Shown one piece after another: positions 26,119 to 34,831 of a DNA stretch of 64,000 nucleotides. The stretch covers positions 434,001-498,000 of the forward strand of contig NZ_CP042345.1 in NCBI RefSeq assembly GCF_007954425.1, read 5' to 3'. Made by a program: the position numbers and the translations under genes. This DNA is from Novosphingobium ginsenosidimutans (GTDB lineage: Bacteria; Pseudomonadota; Alphaproteobacteria; Sphingomonadales; Sphingomonadaceae). The stretch's first letter is position 1; each line of letters begins with the position of its first letter. Below the pieces are notes generated by a model that was given only the letters and a program-made list of their open reading frames with translations, made no database searches and was not told the origin of the DNA.

Positions 26119-26810
26119 TGCGGCGGCGGGGTTTGTTCTCCGGCCTGCTTGCCCTTGCGGCCGCCACCTTGCTGACCGGCGCGAGCAAGCCGAAGGAACC
26201 AGACTGGTCCGCCACGGTCACGATCAGCAAGGAAGGCTACCACGTTCGCGGCAATCCGCATGCGCCAATCCGGCTGATCGAATATGCCTCCTACTCCTGC
26301 CCCCATTGCGGCATCTTCGAGATGCAGGGCGGCGAGGAACTGACCGAACGCTTCATCAAGCCCGGCTCGGTCGCCTATGAAATCCGCCCGTTCTTCCTCA
26401 ACGAGATCGACAAGACGGTCTCGCTGATCGCCTATTGCGGCAAGCCCGAGAAGTTCTTCGGCAACACGACTCAGCTGCTCAAGTTCCAGCACGAATGGCT
26501 ACGGAGCCCGACCCGGGCCCAGGCGCAGCGCTGGTCCGACCCGGACTGGAACAAGCGCGTCCAGGCCATGACCGAAGACCTTGGGCTTTACGCGATGATG
26601 GAAAAGCGCGGCTACAAGCGGCCCGAGCTTGACAAGTGCCTGGCCGATGAGGCGCTGGTGGCAGAGCTGCAAAAGGGCACCGAGAACGCCTTTTACAGCG
26701 AAGGGGTCAAGGGCACCCCGGCCTTCCAGCTCAACGGGCAATTGCTGCCGGTCAACACCTGGCCCGCGATCCGCGAAGTGCTGGCCCGCGCGATGAAAGG
26801 TTTTGTCTGA
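26118..26810 (+). CDS. DsbA-like secreted thioredoxin-fold protein 2
   Basis: A 230-residue paralogue of the preceding protein, with signal LFSGLLALAAATLLTGAS, active site YSCPHCGIFE, a helical insert and the cis-Pro loop VKGTPAFQLNG. Stop and start overlap by one base (TAATG), implying reinitiation. Periplasmic thiol:disulfide exchange is the expected role; no dsbB-like partner is nearby. Confidence 0.9.
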   Translation: MRRRGLFSGLLALAAATLLTGASKPKEPDWSATVTISKEGYHVRGNPHAPIRLIEYASYSCPHCGIFEMQGGEELTERFIKPGSVAYEIRPFFLNEIDKTVSLIAYCGKPEKFFGNTTQLLKFQHEWLRSPTRAQAQRWSDPDWNKRVQAMTEDLGLYAMMEKRGYKRPELDKCLADEALVAELQKGTENAFYSEGVKGTPAFQLNGQLLPVNTWPAIREVLARAMKGFV

Positions 26811-26911
26811 GACTCCTGTGGAGAAGCCTGTCGGCTATGCAGGCGCTCCTTCCCGCTCCCCGGCCGCTAGGCTAGTTTTAGCGGCTCAAATCCAGAGGAT
26901 TTTTGCGAATC

Positions 26912-27673
26912 ATGACTGCTGCAAAATTCGGTTTCGCGCCCAAGGCACTTGTCGCTGCAACCATGGCCCTGGCGCTGGTCGCCTGCGGCAAGAAGGAAGA
27001 GGGCGCGGCCGCCGCGCCGACCAGCGGCGAAGCAATTGCCAAGATTGCCCCGCCGGCCGGCGGCAGCTGGGCCGATACCTATGCGGCGACGCCCGAAGGT
27101 GGTTACCGAATGGGCAATCCCGATGCCCCGATCAAGCTGGTCGAATATGGCGCGCTGAGCTGCTCGCACTGCGCCGAGTTTGCCGAAAAGAGCGCCGCCG
27201 AAATGCGCGACAATTTCATCGCCAGCGGGCGCGTCAGCTATGAAGTGCGCTTCTTCATGCTCAACGCGCTCGACGTGCCGGCTACCCTGCTCGCCACTTG
27301 CGGTTCGCCCGAGGCGACCCTGCCGCTGGCCGAGCAGTTCTGGGGCTGGCAGAAGAACATGTTCACCAACCTGCAATCGAACGAAGCCGCGCTCCAGGCC
27401 GCCAGCCAGCTGCCACCCGAGCAGCGTTTTGTCGCGATTGCCCAGGCTGGGGGCATGGACACCTTTTTCACCTCGCGCGGGATTGCAGCCGATCAGGCCA
27501 AGGCCTGCCTGGCGGACACGGCGAAGGCCACCAAGCTGGTCGAGGCGACCAACAAGGCCGGCCAAGAGCTGAACATCACCGGCACGCCGACCTTCTTCCT
27601 CAACGGCGCCAAGCTGGACACCAACACCTGGGAAGGCGTGAAGGTACTGCTCGAAAAGGCTGGCGCCCGCTAA
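26912..27673 (+). CDS. DsbA-like thioredoxin-fold lipoprotein 3
   Basis: A 253-residue third paralogue, but a lipoprotein: lipobox ALVACGKKEEG, then a spacer and a DsbA-type domain with active site LSCSHCAEFA and cis-Pro loop ITGTPTFFLNG. The C-S-H-C dipeptide differs from the C-P-H-C of its neighbours, so its redox potential probably differs. The ATG at 26912 is chosen over TTG at 26903, which lies too close to the AGAGGA. A 101-bp gap with a 7-bp inverted repeat (26863-26869 and 26879-26885) separates it from gene 2, so it may have its own promoter. Confidence 0.88.
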   Translation: MTAAKFGFAPKALVAATMALALVACGKKEEGAAAAPTSGEAIAKIAPPAGGSWADTYAATPEGGYRMGNPDAPIKLVEYGALSCSHCAEFAEKSAAEMRDNFIASGRVSYEVRFFMLNALDVPATLLATCGSPEATLPLAEQFWGWQKNMFTNLQSNEAALQAASQLPPEQRFVAIAQAGGMDTFFTSRGIAADQAKACLADTAKATKLVEATNKAGQELNITGTPTFFLNGAKLDTNTWEGVKVLLEKAGAR

Positions 27674-27703
27674 GCCGGGACCAGGCGGGGGACCGGCCAG
27701 ACG

Positions 27704-30700
27704 ATGCGGATCAAGCGGCTTAAACTGTCGGGCTTCAAAAGCTTCGTAGAGCCGGCTGAGCTGCATATCGAGCCGGGCCTGACCGGCGTGGTCGGCCCCA
27801 ACGGCTGCGGCAAGTCAAACCTGCTCGAAGCGATCCGGTGGGTCATGGGCGAAAGCAGCCCCAAGTCGATGCGCGGCGGGGGCATGGAAGACGTGATCTT
27901 CGCCGGCACGGCCCAGCGCCCGCCACGCGATTTCGCCGAAGTCGTGCTGCTCGCCGATGCCGGAGACAATGACAGCGATCTGGAAGTTGTCCGCCGGATC
28001 GAGCGCGGGGCCGGCTCCGCCTACCGCGTGAATGGCCGCGACGTGCGGGCCAAGGATGTCGCGCTGGTCTTCGCCGATGCGGCGACCGGCGCCCACTCCC
28101 CCGCCCTCGTCAGCCAGGGCAAGATCGCTGCCGTAATCGCCGCCAAGCCGGCCGAACGGCGGATGATGCTGGAAGAGGCGGCGGGCATCGCCGGTCTCCA
28201 TGTCCGCCGCAAGGATGCCGAGCAGAAGCTGCGCGCGACCGAGGCAAACCTGGCGCGGCTGGAAGACCTGATGGGCCAGCTCGACGCCCAGATCGGGTCC
28301 TTGCGCCGCCAGGCCCGCGCGGCGGAACGCTACAAGGCGCTGTCTGACAAGATCCGGCTGGCCGAGGCGCGGCTGGTCTATGCCCGCTGGCGCGATGCGG
28401 CAGCGGCGGCCGAAGCTGCCCGGGCCGAAGCCCAGGCTGCCGAAGCCCGCGTTGCTGCCGCCCAGGCCGCCATGGCCGAGGCGCAGAAGGCCCAGCACGA
28501 AGCAGCCTCTGCCCTTGCTGAAGCGCGCGATGAACTGGCCGACCGACGCGACGACGCCACGGCCCATGGTCACCGCATGGCCGCGCTGACCAGCCAGCTT
28601 GAAGCGGCCGAAGAGCGACTCAACGACCTCGACCGGCAGGCAGCGCGGCTGGAAGCGGACAAGGGCGATGCTGACCGGCTGACTCGCGATGCCGCCGAAG
28701 CCCTCGCCAGGCTGGAACGCGAACTGACCGAGGGTGAGGAGCGGCTCGAGGCTGAGGAAAGGCGCCGCCCGCTCATCGCCGCCGCGCTTGACGATGCCGA
28801 TCGCAACCTGCGCGGTGCCGAACTCGCGCTGGCCAAGGCAACCGCCGACCAGGCAGGGGTCGAGGCCGAATGGCGCGTGGCCGAGGCCGAAGTCGCCGCC
28901 GCCCAGCAGCGCCTGTCGCGGCTTGAGGCCGAGGCGCGGCGGCAGGAAGACCTGAAAGCCGCGCTCGCCCGCGAAGGTGATCCGCTCGCCGCGCTGGCCG
29001 AAGCCGAACGGGCACGCGATGCGGCTGGCGAACGGCTGGTAGCCGCTCGCGCCGCGCTGGAAGGGCAGCAGGCACGCAAGGCAGAGCTGCAGTCCGCGCG
29101 CGATGCCGCATCATCGACCGTGGCCTCGGCCAAGGCCGAACTTGCCGGGGTAGAGCGCGAATGGCAGGCGCTGGTGCGTGACCGCGATGCCCGCGCCAAG
29201 CAGGCCAGCGGCAAGCACGGCCTGCCGGTCGCGCTCGATCAGGTGCGCGCCGCGCCGGGTTACGAGCGCGCGATTGCCGCCGTGCTCGGCCGCGATGCCA
29301 AGGCGCCGCTGGGCCAGGCTCCCGCTGGTGAGGATGGCCGCTTCTGGACCGGCGCTGCCGCGCCCAAGCCGGTCGCCGATAGCCTTGCCGCGCACGTCAC
29401 CCAGTGCCCGGACGAGCTCAAGGCCCGCCTTGCGCTGGTCCATGTGGCGGAAAGCGACGATGGCCGCGCGCTGGGCCCCGGCGAATGGCTGGTCACCCGC
29501 GCCGGCCGGATCCGCCGCTGGGATGGCTTTGTCAGCCAGGGTGAAGGCGCCGCCGAGGCCGCGCGGCTGGAAGCCGAGAACCGCCTGACCGCGCTGGAGG
29601 CCGAACTGCCCGACAAGCGCGCTGCCGTCGAGACAGCCGAAACCAGCGCTGCTGCGGTACAGGCTGAACTCTCTGAGCTACAACTGGCGGTGATTGCGTC
29701 CGAACGCGCTCTTGCCGCTGCTTCCGAAGAGGAGCGCGCCGCGCTGCGCGCCGTCGACCAGGCCGAGGCTGCCAGGGCCCGGCTCGAGGCGCGGCGCACT
29801 GAACTGGCCGAAGCGGCTGGCGATCTGGCCGAACAACGCAAGCAGGCCGAAGCCGAGCTGGCGGGCGCAGAAGTGCGCCGTGCCGAATTGCCTGATCCTG
29901 CCACCGGCCGCGCCCAGCTTGCCGCGGCCCAGGCCCGCCATGACGCATCGCGCCAGGGGTTGCAGGCGGCCACCGCTGCGCTGGCCTCGCATGACCAGGG
30001 CTTGGCCGTCGCGCGCGAACGCTGCAATGCGCAGCGCGCCGACATCAAGGGCTGGCAGACCCGGGCCGGCGATGCCGCCAGTCGCCTCAGCGAAATGACC
30101 CGCCGCACCGAGGAAATCGCCGAGGAACGCGCCGTCGTGGCCGCGAAGCCCGCCAGCCTGATCCGCGAGATTGAAGCGGGTGATGAAGTGCGCAATCGCC
30201 TTGGCAGCGAACTCGCTGCAGCCGAGGCCAAAGTCAGCGAGCTGGGCGATGCCGCTCGCCGGATCGAGAACCGCTTTGCCGAGGCCAACGAAGCGCTCGC
30301 CTCCGCGCGCGAAGCCCGCGCCGGGGCAGCGGCCCGCGCCGAGAACGAGGAAGGCCGCCGCGCGGAAATGGCCGCGATCTCTGGCGAGCGCTTCCAGTGC
30401 CCGCCGCCGCTGCTGCCTGAACGGTTCGAATTCGTCGCCGCCGAAGTCGGCCCCTCAGGCCAGGAAAGCACCGAGCATGACAAGCTGGTCGCAGACCGCG
30501 AGCGGCTTGGCCCGGTCAACCTGGTCGCGGCCGAAGAGCTCGCTGAAGTTGAGGGGCGCCACGCCTCCAGCATCGCCGAGCAGGCCGAACTGACCGAAGC
30601 GGTGCACCGCCTGCGCGGCTCGATCGGCAACCTCAACCGCGAGGGCCGCGAGCGGTTGCGCGCCGCCTTCGAGGCGGTCAACACCCACTTCCAGCGCTTG

Positions 30701-31132
30701 TTCTCCAAACTGTTCGAGGGCGGCCAGGCGCACCTGGCACTGGTCGACAGCGACGATCCGCTTGAAGCTGGCCTCGAAATCTACGCCCAGCCGCCGGGCA
30801 AGCGCCTGACCTCGCTGACCCTGCTCTCGGGCGGGGAACAAGCTCTGACGGCGGTGGCGCTGATCTTCGCACTGTTCCTTACCAACCCGGCGCCGATCTG
30901 CGTGCTCGACGAAGTCGACGCGCCGCTAGACGATGCCAATATCGAGCGCTTCTGCGACTTGCTTGACGCGATGGTGAAGGAGACCGACACTCGCTACCTG
31001 ATCGTCACCCACAACGCCGTGACGATGAGCCGCATGCACCGCCTGTTCGGCGTGACCATGGTCGAGCGCGGGGTGAGCCGCCTGGTCAGCGTCGACCTTG
31101 AGGGCGCGGAAGAACTGCTGGCGGCGGAGTAG
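27704..31132 (+). CDS. smc: chromosome segregation protein SMC
   Basis: A 1142-residue SMC ATPase. Walker A GPNGCGKSNLLEAIRWVMGE sits near residue 32, followed by two long Ala/Glu/Arg-rich coiled coils (about 165-480 and 640-920) flanking a short hinge (about 490-600). The C-terminal head has signature LLSGGEQALTAVALIFALF and Walker B CVLDEVDAPLDD. It compacts and separates sister chromosomes with ScpA/ScpB, which are not encoded here. The Ala-rich coils give many spurious antisense frames. Confidence 0.97.
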   Translation: MRIKRLKLSGFKSFVEPAELHIEPGLTGVVGPNGCGKSNLLEAIRWVMGESSPKSMRGGGMEDVIFAGTAQRPPRDFAEVVLLADAGDNDSDLEVVRRIERGAGSAYRVNGRDVRAKDVALVFADAATGAHSPALVSQGKIAAVIAAKPAERRMMLEEAAGIAGLHVRRKDAEQKLRATEANLARLEDLMGQLDAQIGSLRRQARAAERYKALSDKIRLAEARLVYARWRDAAAAAEAARAEAQAAEARVAAAQAAMAEAQKAQHEAASALAEARDELADRRDDATAHGHRMAALTSQLEAAEERLNDLDRQAARLEADKGDADRLTRDAAEALARLERELTEGEERLEAEERRRPLIAAALDDADRNLRGAELALAKATADQAGVEAEWRVAEAEVAAAQQRLSRLEAEARRQEDLKAALAREGDPLAALAEAERARDAAGERLVAARAALEGQQARKAELQSARDAASSTVASAKAELAGVEREWQALVRDRDARAKQASGKHGLPVALDQVRAAPGYERAIAAVLGRDAKAPLGQAPAGEDGRFWTGAAAPKPVADSLAAHVTQCPDELKARLALVHVAESDDGRALGPGEWLVTRAGRIRRWDGFVSQGEGAAEAARLEAENRLTALEAELPDKRAAVETAETSAAAVQAELSELQLAVIASERALAAASEEERAALRAVDQAEAARARLEARRTELAEAAGDLAEQRKQAEAELAGAEVRRAELPDPATGRAQLAAAQARHDASRQGLQAATAALASHDQGLAVARERCNAQRADIKGWQTRAGDAASRLSEMTRRTEEIAEERAVVAAKPASLIREIEAGDEVRNRLGSELAAAEAKVSELGDAARRIENRFAEANEALASAREARAGAAARAENEEGRRAEMAAISGERFQCPPPLLPERFEFVAAEVGPSGQESTEHDKLVADRERLGPVNLVAAEELAEVEGRHASSIAEQAELTEAVHRLRGSIGNLNREGRERLRAAFEAVNTHFQRLFSKLFEGGQAHLALVDSDDPLEAGLEIYAQPPGKRLTSLTLLSGGEQALTAVALIFALFLTNPAPICVLDEVDAPLDDANIERFCDLLDAMVKETDTRYLIVTHNAVTMSRMHRLFGVTMVERGVSRLVSVDLEGAEELLAAE

Positions 31133-31573
31133 CTATTCCAGCACATATCTCGGCCCCGTGCCCCCTGCCCCCGCACGATCATCCCTGTTGTAGAGCTGGC
31201 AGCGCTGGAGGCTAAGGCAGCCGCAGCCGATACATTCATCGAGCTTGGCGCGGGTGCGGGTGAGCAGCTGGATCTTGGCATCGAGCGCGACACGGACCGA
31301 GCGGCTGAGCTTCTGCCAGTCTGACAGGGTGGGCGTGCGGCCCTGCGGCAGCTGCGAGAGTTCTGCTTCGATCTCGGTCAGACCGAGGCCCAGTTTCTGT
31401 GCGATCAGGATGAAGCTGAGCCGGCGGATATCGCTGCGCAAAAAGCGCCGCTGGTTGCCCATGGTTCGGAACGCCTGGATCAGGCCCTTATCCTCGTAGA
31501 ACCGGATTGCGGAAACCGCGAGGCCCGTGCGCCGCGCCAGTTCGCCGATCGGGAGCAGGTCGTTCTTGTCCAT
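31133..31573 (-). CDS. soxR: redox-sensing MerR-family activator SoxR
   Basis: A 146-residue MerR-type regulator: winged helix IGELARRTGLAVSAIRFYED, a dimer helix, and the [2Fe-2S] motif C-x2-C-x-C-x5-C (CIGCGCLSLQRC), which defines SoxR. Redox-cycling compounds oxidise the cluster and switch on target promoters. The ATG at 31573 is preferred to a more upstream in-frame ATG that would run over the operator. A consensus SoxR box lies 34 bp upstream and faces the divergent VOC genes, the apparent direct target. Its 3' end abuts the smc stop. Confidence 0.96.
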   Translation of the reverse strand: MDKNDLLPIGELARRTGLAVSAIRFYEDKGLIQAFRTMGNQRRFLRSDIRRLSFILIAQKLGLGLTEIEAELSQLPQGRTPTLSDWQKLSRSVRVALDAKIQLLTRTRAKLDECIGCGCLSLQRCQLYNRDDRAGAGGTGPRYVLE

Positions 31574-31590
31574 GGCCAAATGCCTTTTCC

Positions 31591-31604
31591 AAGCGAATTC
31601 GCTT
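31591..31604. repeat. 14-bp perfect palindrome beside the SoxR box
   Basis: AAGCGAATTCGCTT is a perfect palindrome 18 bp upstream of the soxR start. Its right end overlaps the TTGACC -35 of the opposing promoter. It may be an operator for soxR itself; no partner sequence is known to me. Confidence 0.5.
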
Positions 31605-31633
31605 GACCTCAAGTTAGCTTGAGGTTGCATCTA
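31603..31633 (+). promoter_or_regulatory. SoxR-controlled promoter of the VOC gene pair
   Basis: The 18-bp operator CCTCAAGTTAGCTTGAGG (31607-31624) differs at one base from the Escherichia coli soxS operator (CCTCAAGTTAACTTGAGG). It lies between a -35 TTGACC (31603-31608) and a -10-like CATCTA (31628-31633), with the abnormal 19-bp spacing that MerR-family activators correct by DNA distortion. Confidence 0.92.
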
Positions 31634-31687
31634 GGTAAAGCCTTATTCGCACTTTGCGGATCAAGATGCTGAAAAGGATAAAGAATC

Positions 31688-32059
31688 ATGGCCAACGGAT
31701 TTCTAGAGCATGTCAACATCACGGTCAGCGATCCCGAGCGCTCGTCAGCCCTGCTCCAGCGCCTGTGCGGCTGGCACGAGCGCTGGCGTGGTCCTTCGCA
31801 GCTGGGCGGGTGGACAATCCATGTCGGCAGCGAGCGCGATTACCTGGCGATCTACACCAACGAGGGCCGCGGCGGCCCCTTCGCCAAGGGCACCCCGCTG
31901 AACCATGTCGGGTTGGTGGTGGACGATCTTGATGCCGCAGAAGTGGTGGTCAAGGAGGCCGGCCTCGTCCCCTTCAACCATGCCGATTACGAACCCGGCC
32001 GCCGCTTCTACTTCTTCGACTGGGACGGAATCGAGTTCGAGGTGGTCAGCTATGCGTGA
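31688..32059 (+). CDS. VOC (glyoxalase-fold) family protein 1, SoxR target
   Basis: A 123-residue VOC protein: EHVNITVSDPERSSALLQRL, then LNHVGLVVDDLDAAEVVV and FFDWDGIEFEVVSY. Candidate metal ligands are His in EHVNITV, His in LNHVGLV and a Glu near the end (EFEVVSY). Members include glyoxalases, dioxygenases and antibiotic-binding proteins; the substrate is not evident. Placement behind the SoxR box suggests detoxification of redox-active compounds or their products. A Shine-Dalgarno-like AAAGGATAAAG precedes the ATG. Confidence 0.9.
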   Translation: MANGFLEHVNITVSDPERSSALLQRLCGWHERWRGPSQLGGWTIHVGSERDYLAIYTNEGRGGPFAKGTPLNHVGLVVDDLDAAEVVVKEAGLVPFNHADYEPGRRFYFFDWDGIEFEVVSYA

Positions 32060-32450
32060 GGCGGCTCTCAAGTTGCGGGTCGCACGACCGACCAACGACA
32101 TCGATGCCCTCTTATCGTTCTATCGCGACGGACTGGGCCTGACCGTGCTGACCAGTTTCGCGGATCATGGCGGATTCGACGGGCTCATGTTAGGCCTACC
32201 TGGCGCGCCCTGGCACTTGGAGTTCACCCGCGCCCCAGGCCACATTGCACCGACTGCACCAAGCGAGGATCACCTGCTGGTGCTCTACATGCCTGACGTC
32301 GCCGAATGGCAAGCCGCCTGCGCGCGGATGGAAGCGGCGGGCCATGCGCCGGTAGCCTCCTTCAACCCTTATTGGGACCTGCTCGGCAAGACCTATCAGG
32401 ATCCGGAAGGTTACCGCGTAGTGATCCAGCAGCAGGAGTGGCCGCTTTGA
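32052..32450 (+). CDS. VOC (glyoxalase-fold) family protein 2
   Basis: A 132-residue VOC protein: LRVARPTNDIDALLSFYRDG, WHLEFTRAPGH and TYQDPEGYRVVIQQQ. It starts at the ATG at 32052 inside the previous gene (8-bp overlap), so the pair is translationally coupled and probably SoxR-controlled. Related to YycE-like VOC proteins in the GLGLTVLTSFADHGGFDG region. Function unknown; the two proteins may act in sequence or together. Confidence 0.9.
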   Translation: MREAALKLRVARPTNDIDALLSFYRDGLGLTVLTSFADHGGFDGLMLGLPGAPWHLEFTRAPGHIAPTAPSEDHLLVLYMPDVAEWQAACARMEAAGHAPVASFNPYWDLLGKTYQDPEGYRVVIQQQEWPL

Positions 32451-32454
32451 CCCG

Positions 32455-33087
32455 CTAAAGCAGCGGCGGCTGGGTGCCGATGGGTTTTCCGTCCACCCAG
32501 CGGTCGCCGGTGTGGTCGGCCAGCAGCGGTCCTCGCCAGGTCTGGCAGAGGTCGAGTGCATGATCGATCGAGCCACTGGTCCATTGCTCCCAGCTATCCG
32601 GGGCCAGGATTACCGGCATCCGGTCATGCACCTCGGCCATGGCGGGCGAGCTGTCGACCATGACCATGGCATAGCAATCGCCCCACTCTGCCGTCGGGCG
32701 CCACAGTCCGGCAACCACCATGACCTCGACGCCAGGCAGCGAGTACCACGAGCGGGTCATGCGCCCGGCCGGGCCCTGCGGCTCGGCCCACTGGGTTACA
32801 GGGATCAGACAGCGGCGGCGGGCGAAGCTGTCGCGCCAGAACGGGGTCAGCAGCTTGTCGTCGCGGGCGTTAGTGACCGGCTTGGGCTTGAGCTTCTGGC
32901 CCTGCTTGCCGGTCAGCACAACCGGCAGGCCCCAGTTCATTGCCCGCAGCCGTCCACCCTCGACCACCAGACCCGGATAGCCGGGATAAAGCTCGGCCGC
33001 GAAATTGGTGCCTGCCGCCGCGTCCTCCACCGCGAACAGCGCGGCGACTTCGGCCGTGCCCTTGGTCATCCGGTAGAGATTGCACAT
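32455..33087 (-). CDS. SOS response-associated peptidase (SRAP/HMCES, YedK-like)
   Basis: A 210-residue SRAP protein. Cys2 is the catalytic residue (MCNLYRMTKG) after Met removal, with a conserved Asn in TNARDDKLLTPFWRDSF and His in EVHDRMPVIL. The family forms a thiazolidine crosslink to abasic sites in single-stranded DNA and shields them. The start overlaps the ubiA stop (ATGA). Start choice is certain because Cys2 must be the second residue. Confidence 0.95.
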   Translation of the reverse strand: MCNLYRMTKGTAEVAALFAVEDAAAGTNFAAELYPGYPGLVVEGGRLRAMNWGLPVVLTGKQGQKLKPKPVTNARDDKLLTPFWRDSFARRRCLIPVTQWAEPQGPAGRMTRSWYSLPGVEVMVVAGLWRPTAEWGDCYAMVMVDSSPAMAEVHDRMPVILAPDSWEQWTSGSIDHALDLCQTWRGPLLADHTGDRWVDGKPIGTQPPLL

Positions 33088-33989
33088 CAGGCGTTACCGA
33101 CCACCCAGCAGGCCAGCGCGACCAGCAAGCCGGCAGTGCGGTTGGCGCGGAAGCGGGCGAGTGCATTGTCGGCATCACGGTCATCCAGGGTGAGCACTTG
33201 CCAGGCAAGGTGCAGCACCGCCGGGGCTAGGGCCAGCAACGCCAGCCAGTCTGGCCGAAGCAGCCAGAAGGCCAGCGCCCAGAGCAAGACTGCCCCGGCA
33301 TAAAATACAGCCACGCCTGCCTTCACATGCGTACCCAGCGTCAAGGCGCTCGAACCGATCCCGACCATGGCATCGTCCTCGCGATCCTGACAGGCGTAGA
33401 TCGTGTCGTATCCGACGCACCACAGCACCGCCCCGGCATAGAGCGCCGTCATGGCCGCAAGGTTCCCATCGTTCACAGCGATCCAGCCGACCGGGGCGCC
33501 CCATGTGAAGACGAGCCCCAGCCAGGCCTGCGGAAAGCCGGTGATCCGCTTCATGAAGGGATAGGCAGCGACCAGCGCCAAGCTGCCCAGCGCGACCAGC
33601 TGCGCTTGCCAGCGAAGTTGCAGCAGCACGATTAGCCCGACCCCGCACAGCGCCAGCAGCCAGGCCCAGGCCATTCCCTGGCTAACCCGCCCACTCGCCA
33701 CCGGCCGCGCCGCAGTGCGCGCCACCTGCCGGTCCAGATCGGCATCGACGATATCGTTATAAACGCAGCCCGCGCCGCGCATCGCGATCGAGCCGAGCAG
33801 GAACCACAGCAGCAGGTCCCATCGGCTCTCCCCGCCCGCCAGCAGCAGCCCCCAGGCGCAGGGCCAGAACAGGAGCCACCAGCCGATCGGCCGATCAAAC
33901 CGGGCGAGCTGCGCCAGGTCTCGCAGCGGCTGCGGCAGCGCGGCCACCAGCCCGCGGTGCTGGGTATCGGGGACGATTTCGGCGGTCAT
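33087..33989 (-). CDS. ubiA: 4-hydroxybenzoate polyprenyltransferase UbiA
   Basis: A 300-residue membrane prenyltransferase with about eight helices. The two Asp-rich motifs are NDIVDADLDRQVARTAARP and YACQDREDDAMVGI, which bind Mg-diphosphate. It attaches the polyprenyl tail to 4-hydroxybenzoate in ubiquinone synthesis. I place the start at the ATG at 33989 (MTAEIVPDTQH), preceded by AGGG; longer in-frame readings run into the divergent rsmE gene. Confidence 0.94.
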   Translation of the reverse strand: MTAEIVPDTQHRGLVAALPQPLRDLAQLARFDRPIGWWLLFWPCAWGLLLAGGESRWDLLLWFLLGSIAMRGAGCVYNDIVDADLDRQVARTAARPVASGRVSQGMAWAWLLALCGVGLIVLLQLRWQAQLVALGSLALVAAYPFMKRITGFPQAWLGLVFTWGAPVGWIAVNDGNLAAMTALYAGAVLWCVGYDTIYACQDREDDAMVGIGSSALTLGTHVKAGVAVFYAGAVLLWALAFWLLRPDWLALLALAPAVLHLAWQVLTLDDRDADNALARFRANRTAGLLVALACWVVGNA

Positions 33990-34034
33990 GCTTACCCTGT
34001 AGCCAATCAGCCGAAATCCGCTAGAGCATGCGCC

Positions 34035-34790
34035 ATGCCCGCCACCCCCGCCTGGCCACCCAAATCCGCGCCGCGCCTGTTCGTTGAGCAGATGCTGGGC
34101 GAAGGCCTGCAAATCAGCATCGAGGGTCCGCAGGCGCATTACCTGGCGCGGGTGATGCGGGTCGGGCCGGGCGACGCGGTGATCCTGTGCGACAATACGA
34201 CCGGCGAATGGGCCGCACGCGTTGCGGATGCGGGCAAACGCGACGTGCTGCTTACCGCCGAAACCTTGCTCCGCCCCCGCGAGGCGGTGCCCGATTTCAC
34301 GCTCTGCGCCGCGCTGCTCAAGAAGGACCGGTTCGATCTGGTGCTGGAGAAGGCCTGCGAACTGGGCGTCGCGCGGATCCAGCCGGTGCTGACCCGGCGC
34401 TGCGTGGCCGACAAGCTCAACCTTGAGCGGGCGCGCGCCATCCTGACCGAGGCGGCCGAGCAATGCGCGCGGACTGCCTTGCCAGAGCTGCTCGCCCCGG
34501 TGAAGCTCGATGCCCTGCTGAGGGACTGGGAAGCCAATCGAACCCTGTTCTTCGCCGACGAGAATGGCGGCGGCCCGGCTGCCTCCGCTTTTGCCGCGAA
34601 CAACGGCCCCGCTGCACTCCTGACCGGTCCCGAAGGCGGCTTTGACGAGGCTGAGCGGACCGCTATCCGCGCCCTGCCGCAGGCCCGCCCGATCACCCTT
34701 GGCCCCCGTATCTTGCGCGGCGAAACCGCCGTCATTGCCGCTACCGCGCTATGGATGGGGACAAGGGGCGACTGGACAGCCCCCGCATAA
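34035..34790 (+). CDS. rsmE: 16S rRNA (uracil(1498)-N(3))-methyltransferase RsmE
   Basis: A 251-residue SPOUT methyltransferase. An N-terminal PUA-like domain (HYLARVMRVGPGDAVILCDN) precedes the knotted SAM-binding domain with KKDRFDLVLEKACELGVARI, LLTGPEGGFDEAE and LGPRILRGETA. It methylates U1498 of 16S rRNA. The ATG at 34035 is consistent with the family N-terminus. Divergent from ubiA over 45 bp. Confidence 0.95.
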   Translation: MPATPAWPPKSAPRLFVEQMLGEGLQISIEGPQAHYLARVMRVGPGDAVILCDNTTGEWAARVADAGKRDVLLTAETLLRPREAVPDFTLCAALLKKDRFDLVLEKACELGVARIQPVLTRRCVADKLNLERARAILTEAAEQCARTALPELLAPVKLDALLRDWEANRTLFFADENGGGPAASAFAANNGPAALLTGPEGGFDEAERTAIRALPQARPITLGPRILRGETAVIAATALWMGTRGDWTAPA

Positions 34791-34831
34791 ATTTGCTGGC
34801 GCGACGCGATTCTTCGCACTAACTCCGCGCC

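Noticed and set aside
26863..26885. GCCGCTA/TAGCGGC inverted repeat before the third DsbA-like gene, as terminator
   Set aside because: Stem is only 7 bp and no T-run follows; could be an operator, but nothing supports that.
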